Of a DNA stretch of 64,000 nt, positions 48,332-57,163 are shown piece after piece. The stretch comes from Aelia acuminata. Its lineage: Eukaryota; Arthropoda; Insecta; Hemiptera; Pentatomidae. Each line of letters begins with the position of its first letter. Within the stretch, counting starts at the first letter, position 1. The stretch covers positions 178,179,238-178,243,237 of the forward strand of contig OU426978.1 in NCBI GenBank assembly GCA_911387785.2, read 5' to 3'. Made by a program: the position numbers and the translations under genes. Under the pieces are notes generated by a model. That model saw only the letters and a list, made by a program, of their open reading frames with translations. It made no database searches and was not told where the DNA came from.

Positions 48332-51300
48332 TCATATTTTGTTGTAATACGTGATTTCTTTTAAGTATTTTAACAAAGTTTCAATATTTTCCTCGTCGTC
48401 CTTTAACAATTCGTTTAGTGTTTTTCCTATTTTTAGTTTTTTTCGGACATGTTTGTATTTTGCACAGTTTATTAGAAGGTGTTTCACCGTTTGGGGCACG
48501 TTATCACATTCCTGGCATGTGGGTGCCTCAAGTCCTTGGAGAAGATATTCGTGCGTGAATTGGCAATGCCCAATTCTGACTCGACATATTATGACTTCTT
48601 CCCTTCTTGAGATTCTCGTGCTTGTGGCCCACTTTTTGCAATCTACTTTAACTTCCGATAGTTTGGACTGTTCGTTCCTCCACCTTAATTCCCAAATTTT
48701 GCTTTGGTTTTTCTTCAGTTGGTGCAGCCAATCCTCTTTTGTGACTTCTTTCAATGTTATAACATTCTCTGATTCTCCCAGTCTAGCTATATTTGCTGCT
48801 TGATCGGCTGCCTCATTCCCCTTTATTCCTCTGTGGGATGGCACCCAAATGAAAATAACTTTTTTTGCCATCGACTCCAGTTCCCACCATATGTTTATTA
48901 TTTCTCGTATAAGAGAATTACAGGGGTTCTGATTGCCGATCGCCTCTAAGACGCTTAGGGAGTCCGTTATGATAGCTGATCTGTTTATTCCTGATTCTGC
49001 AATCCAATTCAGGGCTTTCATAATTGCTGTAGCCTCTCCGGTGAAGATAGAGCGTGCCCCTGGTAGGTTATACAAGAATCGATTTTGGGGAGTGTAAACT
49101 GCGCAGCCTACACTGTTTTCTAATTTGGAGGCGTCAGTGTATACAACTTTAAATTCACTGTATTTCTCTAGGAGCAGGAGAAATGACTTTTGGATAATTA
49201 TAGGGCATTCCTTTGAGCATTTTTTCATTGATTTATCAATAATTGGTCTCTTTTTTTCCCACCCTGGTATTTTTAAATTTGGTATTGTTCTAATGTTCAG
49301 ATCTACGTTTGCGTTTTGCATAAAGTTGTCAATCATTTCTTTGAAATTGTTGCCTCTAATATTTCTAAGCCGTAGCGTTTCTGATTCTTCGTCAAATAGG
49401 ATCCGATTTAAGGGGTGTTGGGGATTCGTTTTCAATTTTGAGATATACTTCAATGAAAGATACTCTCTTCGCATGTATAGGGATGGTTCTCCTGACTCAG
49501 CATATAAACTTTCAGCTGGTGAGGTTCGGTAAGCTCCTGTACATATTCTTAGAGCTGAATTGTGTATGGGATTCAACATCTTCAATGCTGTTTTTTTCGC
49601 AGTACCATATATCGGAACACCATACTCAATTTTGCTTCTTATGATGCTGTTGTATAGCTTTAGTAGAGTACTTCTGTCTGCACCCCATTTCGAGTGTGAG
49701 ATACATTTTAGGATTCCTATTCTTTTTATGCACTCTTCTTTCACGTATTTTATATGTTGAATCCAAGAAAGTCTTTTATCTAGTACCATACCCAGGTAAA
49801 CATATTTTTCGACGTACTCGATATTTGATCCTTCTAACATGATATGGGGGTTATGTTGGCAGGTCTTTTTTCGGCAAAAATGCATGCATTTTGTTTTGGA
49901 TGTTGAAAGTTTGAATCCGGCTTCGTTCACCCAATTCGCTACTTTATTAATCGCGTCTTGTAGTTTCCATTGCACGAATGCTAGGGACTTACTTCGACAT
50001 AATATGACGATGTCATCAGCGAAAAGGAAGCATTTAACAGGGTTCTTGACATTTGTCATGATTCCATTGATTGCTATAAGGAACAAGGTCGCACTGAGGG
50101 GTGATCCCTGCGGGGTACCATTTTTTAGGACGAAATCTGGAGACAATGCACCTGCTACTCGTACACAAAATTTCCTTTCAGTTAGAAAATTTTTTAAATA
50201 TACCAACATGTTACCTTTTGTACCCAATTCCTCTAGAATTCTTAAAACGCGCTCTGTTGCCATTCTGTCGTAAGCCTTTTCCAAGTCTAAAAACACTGCG
50301 ATTAAGTGCTCTTTGTTTGAAAAGGCCTCTTCCACTTCCAAGTTTAATGATAATAAAGGGTCAGTTGTTGAGCGTTGGGACCTGAAGCCGAACTGATGGG
50401 GGGATAGGGCATGTTTCCTTTCCAGAGCATCGATAAGTCTCGTGTTTATCATCCTTTCTAACGTCTTGGAAACGCACGAGAGCAATGAAATGGGTCTGTA
50501 ATCTTTCGGAAGTGCGCCATTTTCTTTTTTTGGTGTGGGTATTATGACTGATTGCTTCCAGATGGATGGAAACTCCCCACTCTTCCAAATTTCGTTATAT
50601 ATTTGCAATAGGCATTTCTTTCCTGTTTCTGGCAGTTTTTTGAGGAATTCTCCTGTAATGCCGTCTATGCCAGGTGCCGATCTTCCCTTGTATCTATCTA
50701 TAGACAGCTTTAGTTCTGCCATTCGGAATGGTTCGCTGCATTCTGGAAGTACACTTGAGACTGGATGATTCTTATCCTGTGTTAATGTAGCTCGCTGATG
50801 GGATGAGGATGAAACTTCCTTGAAGTATCTTGCCAAAGTTTCAGCTATGTCTTTGGGGTTAGTAATAATTTTGTTATCCAATTCTAATCCAGAGACGTTG
50901 TGTTTCTTTCTCACTCCTCTGATGCTTCGTATTCTGTTCCATACTTCATCCATCGGAGTGTTAACGTTCAGCGATGATACAAACTGTTCCCAAGACTTCT
51001 TCTTGCTATCTTTAATTGTTCTATTAGCAATAGCTCTTAGTCTTTTAAATTCTATCGCGTCTTGGAGAGTTCTACTCCTTCTGAATCGATTTAATGCCCT
51101 TTTCTTTGCTTTTATCGCATCACTGCAATCCTTGTTCCACCATGGGACGTTTTTGCGATTCGGGTTGATTATTACAGTTGGGATTGTTTCTCTAGCTACC
51201 TTAAGGACTGTTTTGGTAAAAAAATCTGTTTTTTCAATTACGTTCTGGAAACTAGGTATTGTTTTTAGTTCTTCGGTAATCCTTTTTTCATACATCTCCC

Positions 51301-52012
51301 AGTCTGCATTTTTATATTTCCATATGGTTCTAAAGGGTAGGTCGCTAATTTTATCTGATGCCTCTATAATGATTGGGAAGTGGTCGCTTCCGTATAGGTG
51401 GCTTTTTGTGGTCCAGTTTTGGATCATTGGTGCATACCTTGCATCACAAAAACTTAAATCGATTGCTGAAAAATTATGATTTTTTGAACTGAAATGGGTT
51501 TTCTTACCTGTATTTAGTAGTATTGTCGATGTGTTTTCTTCTAGGAATTTTACAATTTTCTTCCCTCTATGGTTTGAATCTGGGAGTTGGGAACCCCATA
51601 ACGTGTTATGAGCGTTGAAGTCTCCCAGTAGGAGAAAAGGTCTTGTTAGCTGCTTTATTAAATTTTCAATGTCTTCGCTAGAAAACATCTCTGAGGGTGG
51701 AATGTAAATGTTACATATTGTTAAAGGTTCATTGAGATATAACTTGATTGCTAGAGCTTCAAATCGTGTTTGTAGTGTCAGTTCTTTACTGTGGATATTA
51801 TTGGAGACCAATGTTGCGACTCCTCCCCACGTTCTTTCAGCTTTTCTATCTTTTCGATAAATTTTGTATGGTTTCAATTTAACTATTTGTTTTTCATTTA
51901 AGTGTGTTTCCTGTAAGCAGCAGCAAATGGGGTTCTCTTCAGTTAGTAGTTTTTGAAAATATGGTAGGTGACGGAAGAATCCGTTACAATTCCATTGTAT
52001 TGTTTTTACCAT
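48332..52012 (-). CDS. LINE ORF2: endonuclease, reverse transcriptase, RNase H
   Basis: A 1226-residue protein with no stop or frameshift. The N-terminal APE-type endonuclease nicks target DNA: QWNCNG at 6-11, LQETH with E35, GDFNAHN with D131 and N133, and GSDHFP with D210 and H211. The reverse transcriptase occupies about 440-710: SAPGIDGI, AVFLDLEKAYD with D576, GTPQGSPLSATLF, and FADD at 664-667. RNase H spans about 955-1075 with D960, E993, D1017 and the SHRGIKGNEAAD block (H1060, D1070). The C-terminus has CQEC...H...C near 1166-1183, a Cys/His knuckle. All catalytic residues are present, so the enzyme could be active. The start ATG at 52012 overlaps the end of the displaced ORF1 frame by 29 bases, as in many LINEs. 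Expression would be from the element's own RNA. Confidence 0.95.
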   Translation of the reverse strand: MVKTIQWNCNGFFRHLPYFQKLLTEENPICCCLQETHLNEKQIVKLKPYKIYRKDRKAERTWGGVATLVSNNIHSKELTLQTRFEALAIKLYLNEPLTICNIYIPPSEMFSSEDIENLIKQLTRPFLLLGDFNAHNTLWGSQLPDSNHRGKKIVKFLEENTSTILLNTGKKTHFSSKNHNFSAIDLSFCDARYAPMIQNWTTKSHLYGSDHFPIIIEASDKISDLPFRTIWKYKNADWEMYEKRITEELKTIPSFQNVIEKTDFFTKTVLKVARETIPTVIINPNRKNVPWWNKDCSDAIKAKKRALNRFRRSRTLQDAIEFKRLRAIANRTIKDSKKKSWEQFVSSLNVNTPMDEVWNRIRSIRGVRKKHNVSGLELDNKIITNPKDIAETLARYFKEVSSSSHQRATLTQDKNHPVSSVLPECSEPFRMAELKLSIDRYKGRSAPGIDGITGEFLKKLPETGKKCLLQIYNEIWKSGEFPSIWKQSVIIPTPKKENGALPKDYRPISLLSCVSKTLERMINTRLIDALERKHALSPHQFGFRSQRSTTDPLLSLNLEVEEAFSNKEHLIAVFLDLEKAYDRMATERVLRILEELGTKGNMLVYLKNFLTERKFCVRVAGALSPDFVLKNGTPQGSPLSATLFLIAINGIMTNVKNPVKCFLFADDIVILCRSKSLAFVQWKLQDAINKVANWVNEAGFKLSTSKTKCMHFCRKKTCQHNPHIMLEGSNIEYVEKYVYLGMVLDKRLSWIQHIKYVKEECIKRIGILKCISHSKWGADRSTLLKLYNSIIRSKIEYGVPIYGTAKKTALKMLNPIHNSALRICTGAYRTSPAESLYAESGEPSLYMRREYLSLKYISKLKTNPQHPLNRILFDEESETLRLRNIRGNNFKEMIDNFMQNANVDLNIRTIPNLKIPGWEKKRPIIDKSMKKCSKECPIIIQKSFLLLLEKYSEFKVVYTDASKLENSVGCAVYTPQNRFLYNLPGARSIFTGEATAIMKALNWIAESGINRSAIITDSLSVLEAIGNQNPCNSLIREIINIWWELESMAKKVIFIWVPSHRGIKGNEAADQAANIARLGESENVITLKEVTKEDWLHQLKKNQSKIWELRWRNEQSKLSEVKVDCKKWATSTRISRREEVIICRVRIGHCQFTHEYLLQGLEAPTCQECDNVPQTVKHLLINCAKYKHVRKKLKIGKTLNELLKDDEENIETLLKYLKEITYYNKI

Positions 52013-52430
52013 AAGTATTTTTTTTGGGTTTGGGTGTAGCTTCTTTCGAGGAAGATGGATCTAAAGAGATTTTACTATAATGTTCTGGTACTTCATTTTC
52101 TTGAAGTAACTTTAGAATTTTGGTGCTCCAGATCTTAATGCTTCTGTTTGTGATTGATTCTTTAATGTCTATTAGCATCTTTTTTAGTCCTGGTTTATCT
52201 TCTGTGAATTGTTCAATTAAGCCTAATGTGTTTTTGGAGGTTTTTTCTATTTTTATAGTTTCATATAAAATACATATCTCGTTGAAGCTGAGAGGGTAGT
52301 CGTTTTTCAGTATTAAACCTCGGGTTGGTTCTAGGATGTTTTCTGTTTCAGGATTTGTTTTTTGTTGTTGCTTATTTGTTTTTTTAACATCTATATTTTT
52401 TGGTTTTTCGTTGATGCTGTTTCATTATTT
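51984..52430 (-). pseudogene. LINE ORF1 C-terminal extension in the -1 frame
   Basis: Where the long ORF1 frame stops (52391), the -1 frame is already open. It continues INEKPKNIDVKKTNKQQQKT, NPETENILEPTRGLILKNDY, a leucine-rich helix around KIWSTKILKLLQ, and YGKNNTMEL, ending at 51984, 29 bases inside ORF2. The two frames overlap by only about 40 bases around an A-rich tract. This suggests that the ancestral ORF1 was about 590 codons and overlapped ORF2, and that this copy lost a base or gained two (or carries a homopolymer sequencing error). No canonical XXXYYYZ slippery heptamer was found in the right phase. Confidence 0.6.
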
Positions 52431-53761
52431 TCTGGTAATTTAAAATTGTTCTGTTTTTTAAGCGTTGTTGTTTTTGTTACTGCGGTTTTCGTAGTAGATG
52501 GGCAATTTTTACTTATTATTGGATTGGAGCTTTTTCTATTAGTTTCTTCAGTGTGCTTTTCTTTATTGTCTATTTCTTCAGTACGTAGTATTATATTGTT
52601 TTCTTTTGTTGTATCGATTTGTTGTACTGTATTTTTTTGTGGTGTTGTAACGTTTTGTTGCATTGTATGGTTTTCTTGTATTGTATCGAGTTGTTTTATT
52701 GTACTGTTATGTCTTACTGTAATGTTTTGTTGCATTGTATTGTTTTCTAGTATTGTATCGATTTGTTTTGTTGTACTGTTATGTTGTATTGTGATGTTTT
52801 GTTGTGTTGCATTGTTTTGTTGTATCGTATTGTTTTGGGTTATATTTTCATCGACTGCGTCTGATTCCGGACAATTAGCAGCATAGTGTCCTGGTTTTCT
52901 ACATAAATAGCATATTAGGATATCTTCCGCGAGAAAAATACGGTATGAAATACCTTCGTTGTTAATAACTATTGAAGGTTTTAGCAGCCCTATGTCCTCT
53001 GGGTTAATAAAGAATTGCCTTTTAAAGCTTAGTATGTGACTGGTTTTTGGGCTTTGATACCCTGCTTTTAAGAATGAGATGTTCGAAAGTAATTTGATTC
53101 CCATTTTATTCAGTTCGTTTTCTATTATGTTATTTGGGATACTAGGACATGCGTTAGATATAATAATACGTTTAGCTACGTTCATTAAACGTCGGATAGG
53201 GATCACGGTTTCGTCTATGGTTATGGTCTTATGTTGGGATAAAAGTCTGTCTACCTGTTCCTTACTTGAAAGATGAACACAGAATCGGTTGTTTGATATG
53301 CGTGACGCGAATTTAATAGATAGTGGTTCTACTAGATCAGCTATTTTTTCAACATATTGTTTTTGTTTAATGCCCTTTATGGTTTGGAGAACTATTGCGT
53401 ATTCGCGATTGGATGGTTTCTGATTTGTAATGATTTGAGCATATGTTGGTTGATTAGAATTTTGATTTTGTGGCAGGTTAACTTTTGGTTTCTCAGTATT
53501 TTGTTGAATTTCTGACAGTTTACCTTTTTGTGGTTTCTTAGTATTTTGTTCACAGATGGTTCTATCTTCTTCTATTGGTGGGAGCTCACTATTTGCAACT
53601 TCATCAAAGGCCCCCTTACCTTTCATTTTTGCCGAGGTGTGTTGGTTTAACACAACCTCGGATGAGGTCTCCGGAATCGACCCCGGTGAAGGATTGTCCT
53701 CTATCAGCGCTCTAGTCTGTAAGCTCACTATTGGAATTTTCTTTCTTTTTCTGTCTCTCAA
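52391..53761 (-). CDS. LINE ORF1: nucleic-acid-binding protein with CCHC zinc knuckle
   Basis: 456 codons. The first 115 residues are polar and disordered-looking. Residues 120-285 form a folded region (REYAIVLQTIKGIKQKQYVE, RFCVHLSSKEQVDRLL, FLKAGYQSPKTSHILSFKRQ) similar in layout to the RRM-like plus knuckle ORF1 proteins of I/jockey elements. A single zinc knuckle, CYLCRKPGHYAANC, has C284, C287, H292 and C297. A tandem Asn/Gln/Thr-rich tract follows (about 304-389), then a lysine-rich end. ORF1 proteins coat the element RNA and act as chaperones in the target-primed cycle. The frame appears truncated by a frameshift (see the 51984-52430 entry). The start ATG at 53761 is the first of the frame; ATG K48 is a possible later start. 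Confidence 0.85.
   Translation of the reverse strand: MRDRKRKKIPIVSLQTRALIEDNPSPGSIPETSSEVVLNQHTSAKMKGKGAFDEVANSELPPIEEDRTICEQNTKKPQKGKLSEIQQNTEKPKVNLPQNQNSNQPTYAQIITNQKPSNREYAIVLQTIKGIKQKQYVEKIADLVEPLSIKFASRISNNRFCVHLSSKEQVDRLLSQHKTITIDETVIPIRRLMNVAKRIIISNACPSIPNNIIENELNKMGIKLLSNISFLKAGYQSPKTSHILSFKRQFFINPEDIGLLKPSIVINNEGISYRIFLAEDILICYLCRKPGHYAANCPESDAVDENITQNNTIQQNNATQQNITIQHNSTTKQIDTILENNTMQQNITVRHNSTIKQLDTIQENHTMQQNVTTPQKNTVQQIDTTKENNIILRTEEIDNKEKHTEETNRKSSNPIISKNCPSTTKTAVTKTTTLKKQNNFKLPENNETASTKNQKI
52595..52852 (-). repeat. Minisatellite-like tract inside LINE ORF1
   Basis: About 258 bases of variants of TTGTTGTATTGTATTGTTTT-like sequence on the + strand encode repeats such as NNTMQQNIT, HNSTIKQLDTI and ENHTMQQNVT. 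Two larger units of about 30 residues can be aligned (QNITIQHNSTTKQIDTILEN and QNITVRHNSTIKQLDTIQEN). Length variation between element copies would be expected. Confidence 0.7.
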
Positions 53762-53839
53762 TCTCTCTAAACGCAGTTTTATTTCAAGAGATTATTTTTT
53801 AACTTTTTTCGTTCAAACAGTTCCAGCTGTTTCCGAACA

Positions 53840-54316
53840 ATTTTTAATTAAATATATTTGACATGTGGAGTTTTTTTCTTCTTTGGTATATGATGAAAGA
53901 GTTAAATAGTTGTTTACGTTCCATTCATTATTAATTTGCTTAGGGGTTTCCTCTTTTTTTTATTTAATACTTTTTAGCTGAGGAAATAAACTCTTTTTGT
54001 CGTAGTTTACTCAATACTGACTTTATTCCTTACTTTTTATTTATTTTTCTTTTGTTATTACAGATTTTATAAAAAAACAATTTTTATAAAATCTGTAATA
54101 ACAAAAGAAAAATAAATAAAAAGTAAGGAATAAAGTCAGTATTGAGTAAACTACGACAAAAAGAGTTTATTTCCTCAGCTAAAAAGTATTAAATAAAAAA
54201 AAGAGGAAACCCCTAAGCAAATTAATAATGAATGGAACGTAAACAACTATTTAACTCTTTCATCATATACCAAAGAAGAAAAAAACTCCACATGTCAAAT
54301 ATATTTAATTAAAAAT
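53840..54316. repeat. Perfect 236-bp inverted repeat with 5-base centre
   Basis: The left arm 53840-54075 and right arm 54081-54316 are exact reverse complements by eye, including homopolymer lengths (7 T against 7 A, 8 T against 8 A). The centre is AACAA. The string AACAATTTTTA occurs both at the outer left border (53837) and at the centre (54076), a microhomology that could have primed an inverted template switch. No terminal transposon motif or clear target duplication is visible. The left arm adjoins the 5' leader of the LINE, so it may derive from that leader. Confidence 0.92.
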
Positions 54317-55464
54317 AAGAAAAACCTCTGTTTCTTGAAATTCATTCTGTTTCGATGATGAAGGTTTGCAATCAGGTATAGATTTTTGCAATTTCGAAAA
54401 ATTAAAAATCTGTTCCGTATTTCTAATTCTCTAATTATCAACCCTATTGGTTTTTTAGATGGTTGAGGAAGTGATAATACCGAGAATTTAAAGTCAATAA
54501 TATAAATATATATTATATGAATTGCAAAATTCAATTTAACCGAGCATATCAAGATATGAGGTAGTAATTTCAAGCAGCTATCAATGCTAGGTTATAGTTT
54601 TTTAGTTAATTTTAAACTCTAAACTCAATTCTGTACATCAGCGTAGTTTATTTTTCTATATCCTTTTTCAAATCCGATTTACTCACTTGCTCCACCTAAT
54701 TAGAGGAAGTATATACACCTCTTCTGAAAACTATTACAGCGAATTGAATATTTATTGGAGTATATTGGAGTATATTTAAAATTATAAAAACTCCAACCAA
54801 TTATTTTGCTCGTTGAATGAGAGAAGACTTGTTTACTCAGGTGGACTTCGATCACCGAGTTTGACAATGAAGCGTTCCAGTGTGTTTACAACTTGCAATA
54901 AAATGCTATAATGAATCAAAGTTTGAATGTATGAAGCACTTCATACAACAGGAGGTAATTCCCCAAAAATGCACTTTGAACACTCCAACTTATTTACATA
55001 CCAATCAAAATTAAATATTTATAACAATGTATACGCTAAATAAGATTTACCCTCCCAAAAAAAAAAAAAAAAAAAAAAACCTACTTTATTCCTTCCTTTT
55101 ATACACTTTTTTTTCATTTCTTAGCAGTAACCTACCTTTTTATTCTGACTTATCTTGGCAAGAGGATCATCATCTATCCGTAGACTCCATCATGAAATTT
55201 CAGTATACTGATTTCTGTCTCCTTTTAATTTTTATAAAATAAATATGTTTACTATTGATCTAATGAGATGAATGAAGTTTTTCTTGGGGTATAGCAATGT
55301 ACGAAAGAAAGAGTTAAGAAGTTAGATTGAATCTAATGTTATTTGGTTGAAATGAAGGAAACTTATAACAAAAAAAATGTAAAAATAACCAATATTAATT
55401 ATTGATATAGGATTTAATTTGTGCTAAAATAATTATGATAAAAGGAAATAACTAAATTTGAATG
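54317..55464. other. AT-rich sequence between two LINEs
   Basis: An A run lies at 55059-55079. No coding motif was found: the minus frame at 54295-54573 (92 codons) overlaps the palindrome edge and has AT-driven composition. Confidence 0.45.
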
Positions 55465-55744
55465 AATGAATGAATATCTTTATTGCTTTTAAGAATTCTT
55501 ATAGCAAGGAGTTGGCAAATATTAAATTTACATGTCACATATTACATATTTACAAAATAATTATTTACAAATTTATTAATGTAAAATAAACATAATCCTG
55601 TACTAAAAATAATAATAATTACATAGTACCACATGGATTAATATAAATATAGCAACAATAATGAAGAATATACAGCAAATATTTTTGTTCATTTTATAAA
55701 TGTTACAAACAATAATTATTTTTATTTATTTATTTTTAAAATAA

Positions 55745-56140
55745 TTTACTTCGAGATTGGGTCCATTATTCTAAGTGAATTTTCCTTATCCTTAAGCTGT
55801 GTTTGGTGAATATTTATGGAGATGCAATCATATTCATTGAGGAAATGTGGTTTTATTATATTGTTGTTATGAAGCCAGGTTTCTGAGTGAAAAGTAATTT
55901 AATAGTTTATTAGTTCTTTCATCTTTTGATTGGTTTTCAAGTGTTTTAAAACCGTTTGAATTCCAGAACATTATATTAAGAGCTTTGGTTAAAGGCTTGG
56001 TGATAATGGGGGTAGGTTTCAGTTGTTTACTATCAGCTGTCGGTTGCTTGATTCGCCGGCTTTCGCGTACACTATAAAATTCTTTATAGAAGCATTGCTT
56101 TTATGGATTTTAAGTTTCCTTTTCTTTATATTTTGAGAAC
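55745..56140 (-). pseudogene. LINE ORF2 start (endonuclease) remnant
   Basis: In mixed minus frames: SLGSQNIKKRKLKIHKSN, then KALNIMFWNSNGFKTLENQS, where WNSNG corresponds to the N-terminal WN-NG motif of the APE endonuclease. LHNNNIIKPHFLNEYDCISI follows, corresponding to the stretch after the QETWL box. Sequence then passes into the 3' UTR, so almost all of ORF2 is deleted. Confidence 0.65.
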
Positions 56141-56164
56141 CCAGCGATTTGGCCGAATAATCAT

Positions 56165-57163
56165 CTACTTCAGTGTCCACAAGTGACGTTGCATGTAATA
56201 TTTGTTTTTTTCAATACCTTCTAAATCAGAATATGAGCGAATTACTTTTGGATCCTGCAGAATGGTGGTTTTTATAAATATTGTGTCATTGTTTATCCAG
56301 TCTTTAGTCAACTTTCCCTCTTTTATACGGCTTCGCACTTTTCTAAATAATTCCAGTTTAATTGTTGAAAGATACTTTATGGCGTTTACATATATTTGTT
56401 GAGCTTGATCTTTTAGTATATTCTTATTTTGTTTGGATTTTACAATGAAATTAGTTTTAGTGGAGTTTGATGTAAAGTGAGCTATTATTGATGGCGGGTA
56501 GTCCTTGACTTTTGTTTTGGTCCTGTATATCTTATCAATTGCCTCCTCACCGATGTGGGCTCCTGTCTTATTAGCAATTTCTCTCACCACAGAGAAGAGG
56601 TTTTCATTTTCAATAAATGGAATATTATCTATTCTCAGCATGTTTCTGTATGCTAATTGAAGGGGTCGGGGCAAAATTGTGCCAAGCAACATTTTTAACA
56701 AAAATAAACTGTAGCTGAAGTCTGCTGTATATTATGTGGTACTATATGTCTATGATGGAAATGCCACCTAAATATGTCTATAGAGGCTCTATAGAGTCAT
56801 ATTCAGGTGGCATGTCCATCATAGTCCTACGTAATATACAGCAGGCTGCAGCTACAGTTTATTTATTTTTTAAATGTTGCTTGGCACTATTTTACCCCGA
56901 CCCCTTCAATTGTGAGTTATCAGAAACGTTTTTTTAGGTTATCTGCCTGTAGTTCGTTTATTTTTTCTTTGCAGTATTTAACATATTTTTCTGCTTTAGC
57001 CCATGTATTATTAAAGTCTTCTCTGAGTTGTTTAATTGCGCTGTTTATACCCTGGTTTTCGCTTTGAACGCTTGCGACTTTCGATGTCGGCGGATATTGC
57101 TTCGAGTCACTCCAGTAACGCCGTTGCAAGATCCACACTGACTTTTTCGCCTGATCCGCTCAT
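56165..57163 (-). pseudogene. LINE ORF1 with FP25K-like domain, split by a MITE
   Basis: The start MSGSGEKVSVDLATALLE (57163) is followed by a stop and a frameshift into a coiled-coil part, NQGINSAIKQLREDFNNTWA and KAEKYVKYCKEKINELQADN (57060-56925). After the inserted MITE the frame resumes at YRNMLRIDNIPFIENENLFS and continues KDYPPSIIAHFTSNSTKTNF, IYVNAIKYLSTIKLELFRKV and GKLTKDWINNDTIFIK, ending at 56165. Coiled coil followed by this domain, which resembles the baculovirus FP25K-type family (named for a baculovirus protein), is the common ORF1 layout of insect CR1/L2-like LINEs. It probably binds element RNA. Not functional here. Confidence 0.75.
56655..56911. mobile_element. Palindromic MITE inserted in the LINE ORF1
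   Basis: Arms of about 125 bp are inverted copies. The left begins GAAGGGGTCGGGGCAAAATT and the right ends with its complement CCCCGACCCCTTC, with the hairpin centre near 56786 (TCTATAGAGGCTCTATAGA). Arms differ at scattered sites. AATT borders both sides (56655-56658 and 56908-56911), a possible 4-bp target duplication. The element has no coding potential. Confidence 0.8.

Larger units (their letters stand above)
48271..53840 (-). mobile_element. Near full-length I/jockey-superfamily LINE with poly(A) tail
   Basis: The element runs on the minus strand with a 5' leader, ORF1, ORF2 and a 47-base 3' UTR ending in a 14-base A tail (T run at 48271-48284). EN-RT-RNase H organisation in ORF2 and a CCHC-type ORF1 place it near the I, Loa or R1 groups. 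The exact clade needs a tree. The 5' limit is uncertain: either the edge of the palindrome at 53840 or beyond it. An 11-base string, AATAATATAAA, occurs at 48257-48267 and 54496-54506. As a target duplication it would put the palindrome inside the element, but it is AT-only and three bases away from the tail. Confidence 0.85.
55465..57163 (-). mobile_element. CR1/L2-like LINE, internally deleted, with ATTC-repeat tail
   Basis: On the minus strand an ORF1 relic (57163-56165) is followed by the beginning of ORF2 and then, after a large deletion, by a 3' UTR ending GCAATAAAGATATTCATTCA with further ATTC repeats (about 55464-55493). A polyadenylation-like signal followed by a short tandem repeat instead of poly(A) is characteristic of the CR1/L2/Daphne group. 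A palindromic MITE has inserted in ORF1 at 56655-56911. Confidence 0.75.

Noticed and set aside
48351..53861. Many + strand open frames (up to 219 codons) across the LINE
   Set aside because: They lie antisense to the intact ORF1 and ORF2 and have the Phe/Ser/Cys-rich look of antisense translations; the 174-codon frame at 52362-52886 is the antisense of the ORF1 repeat tract.
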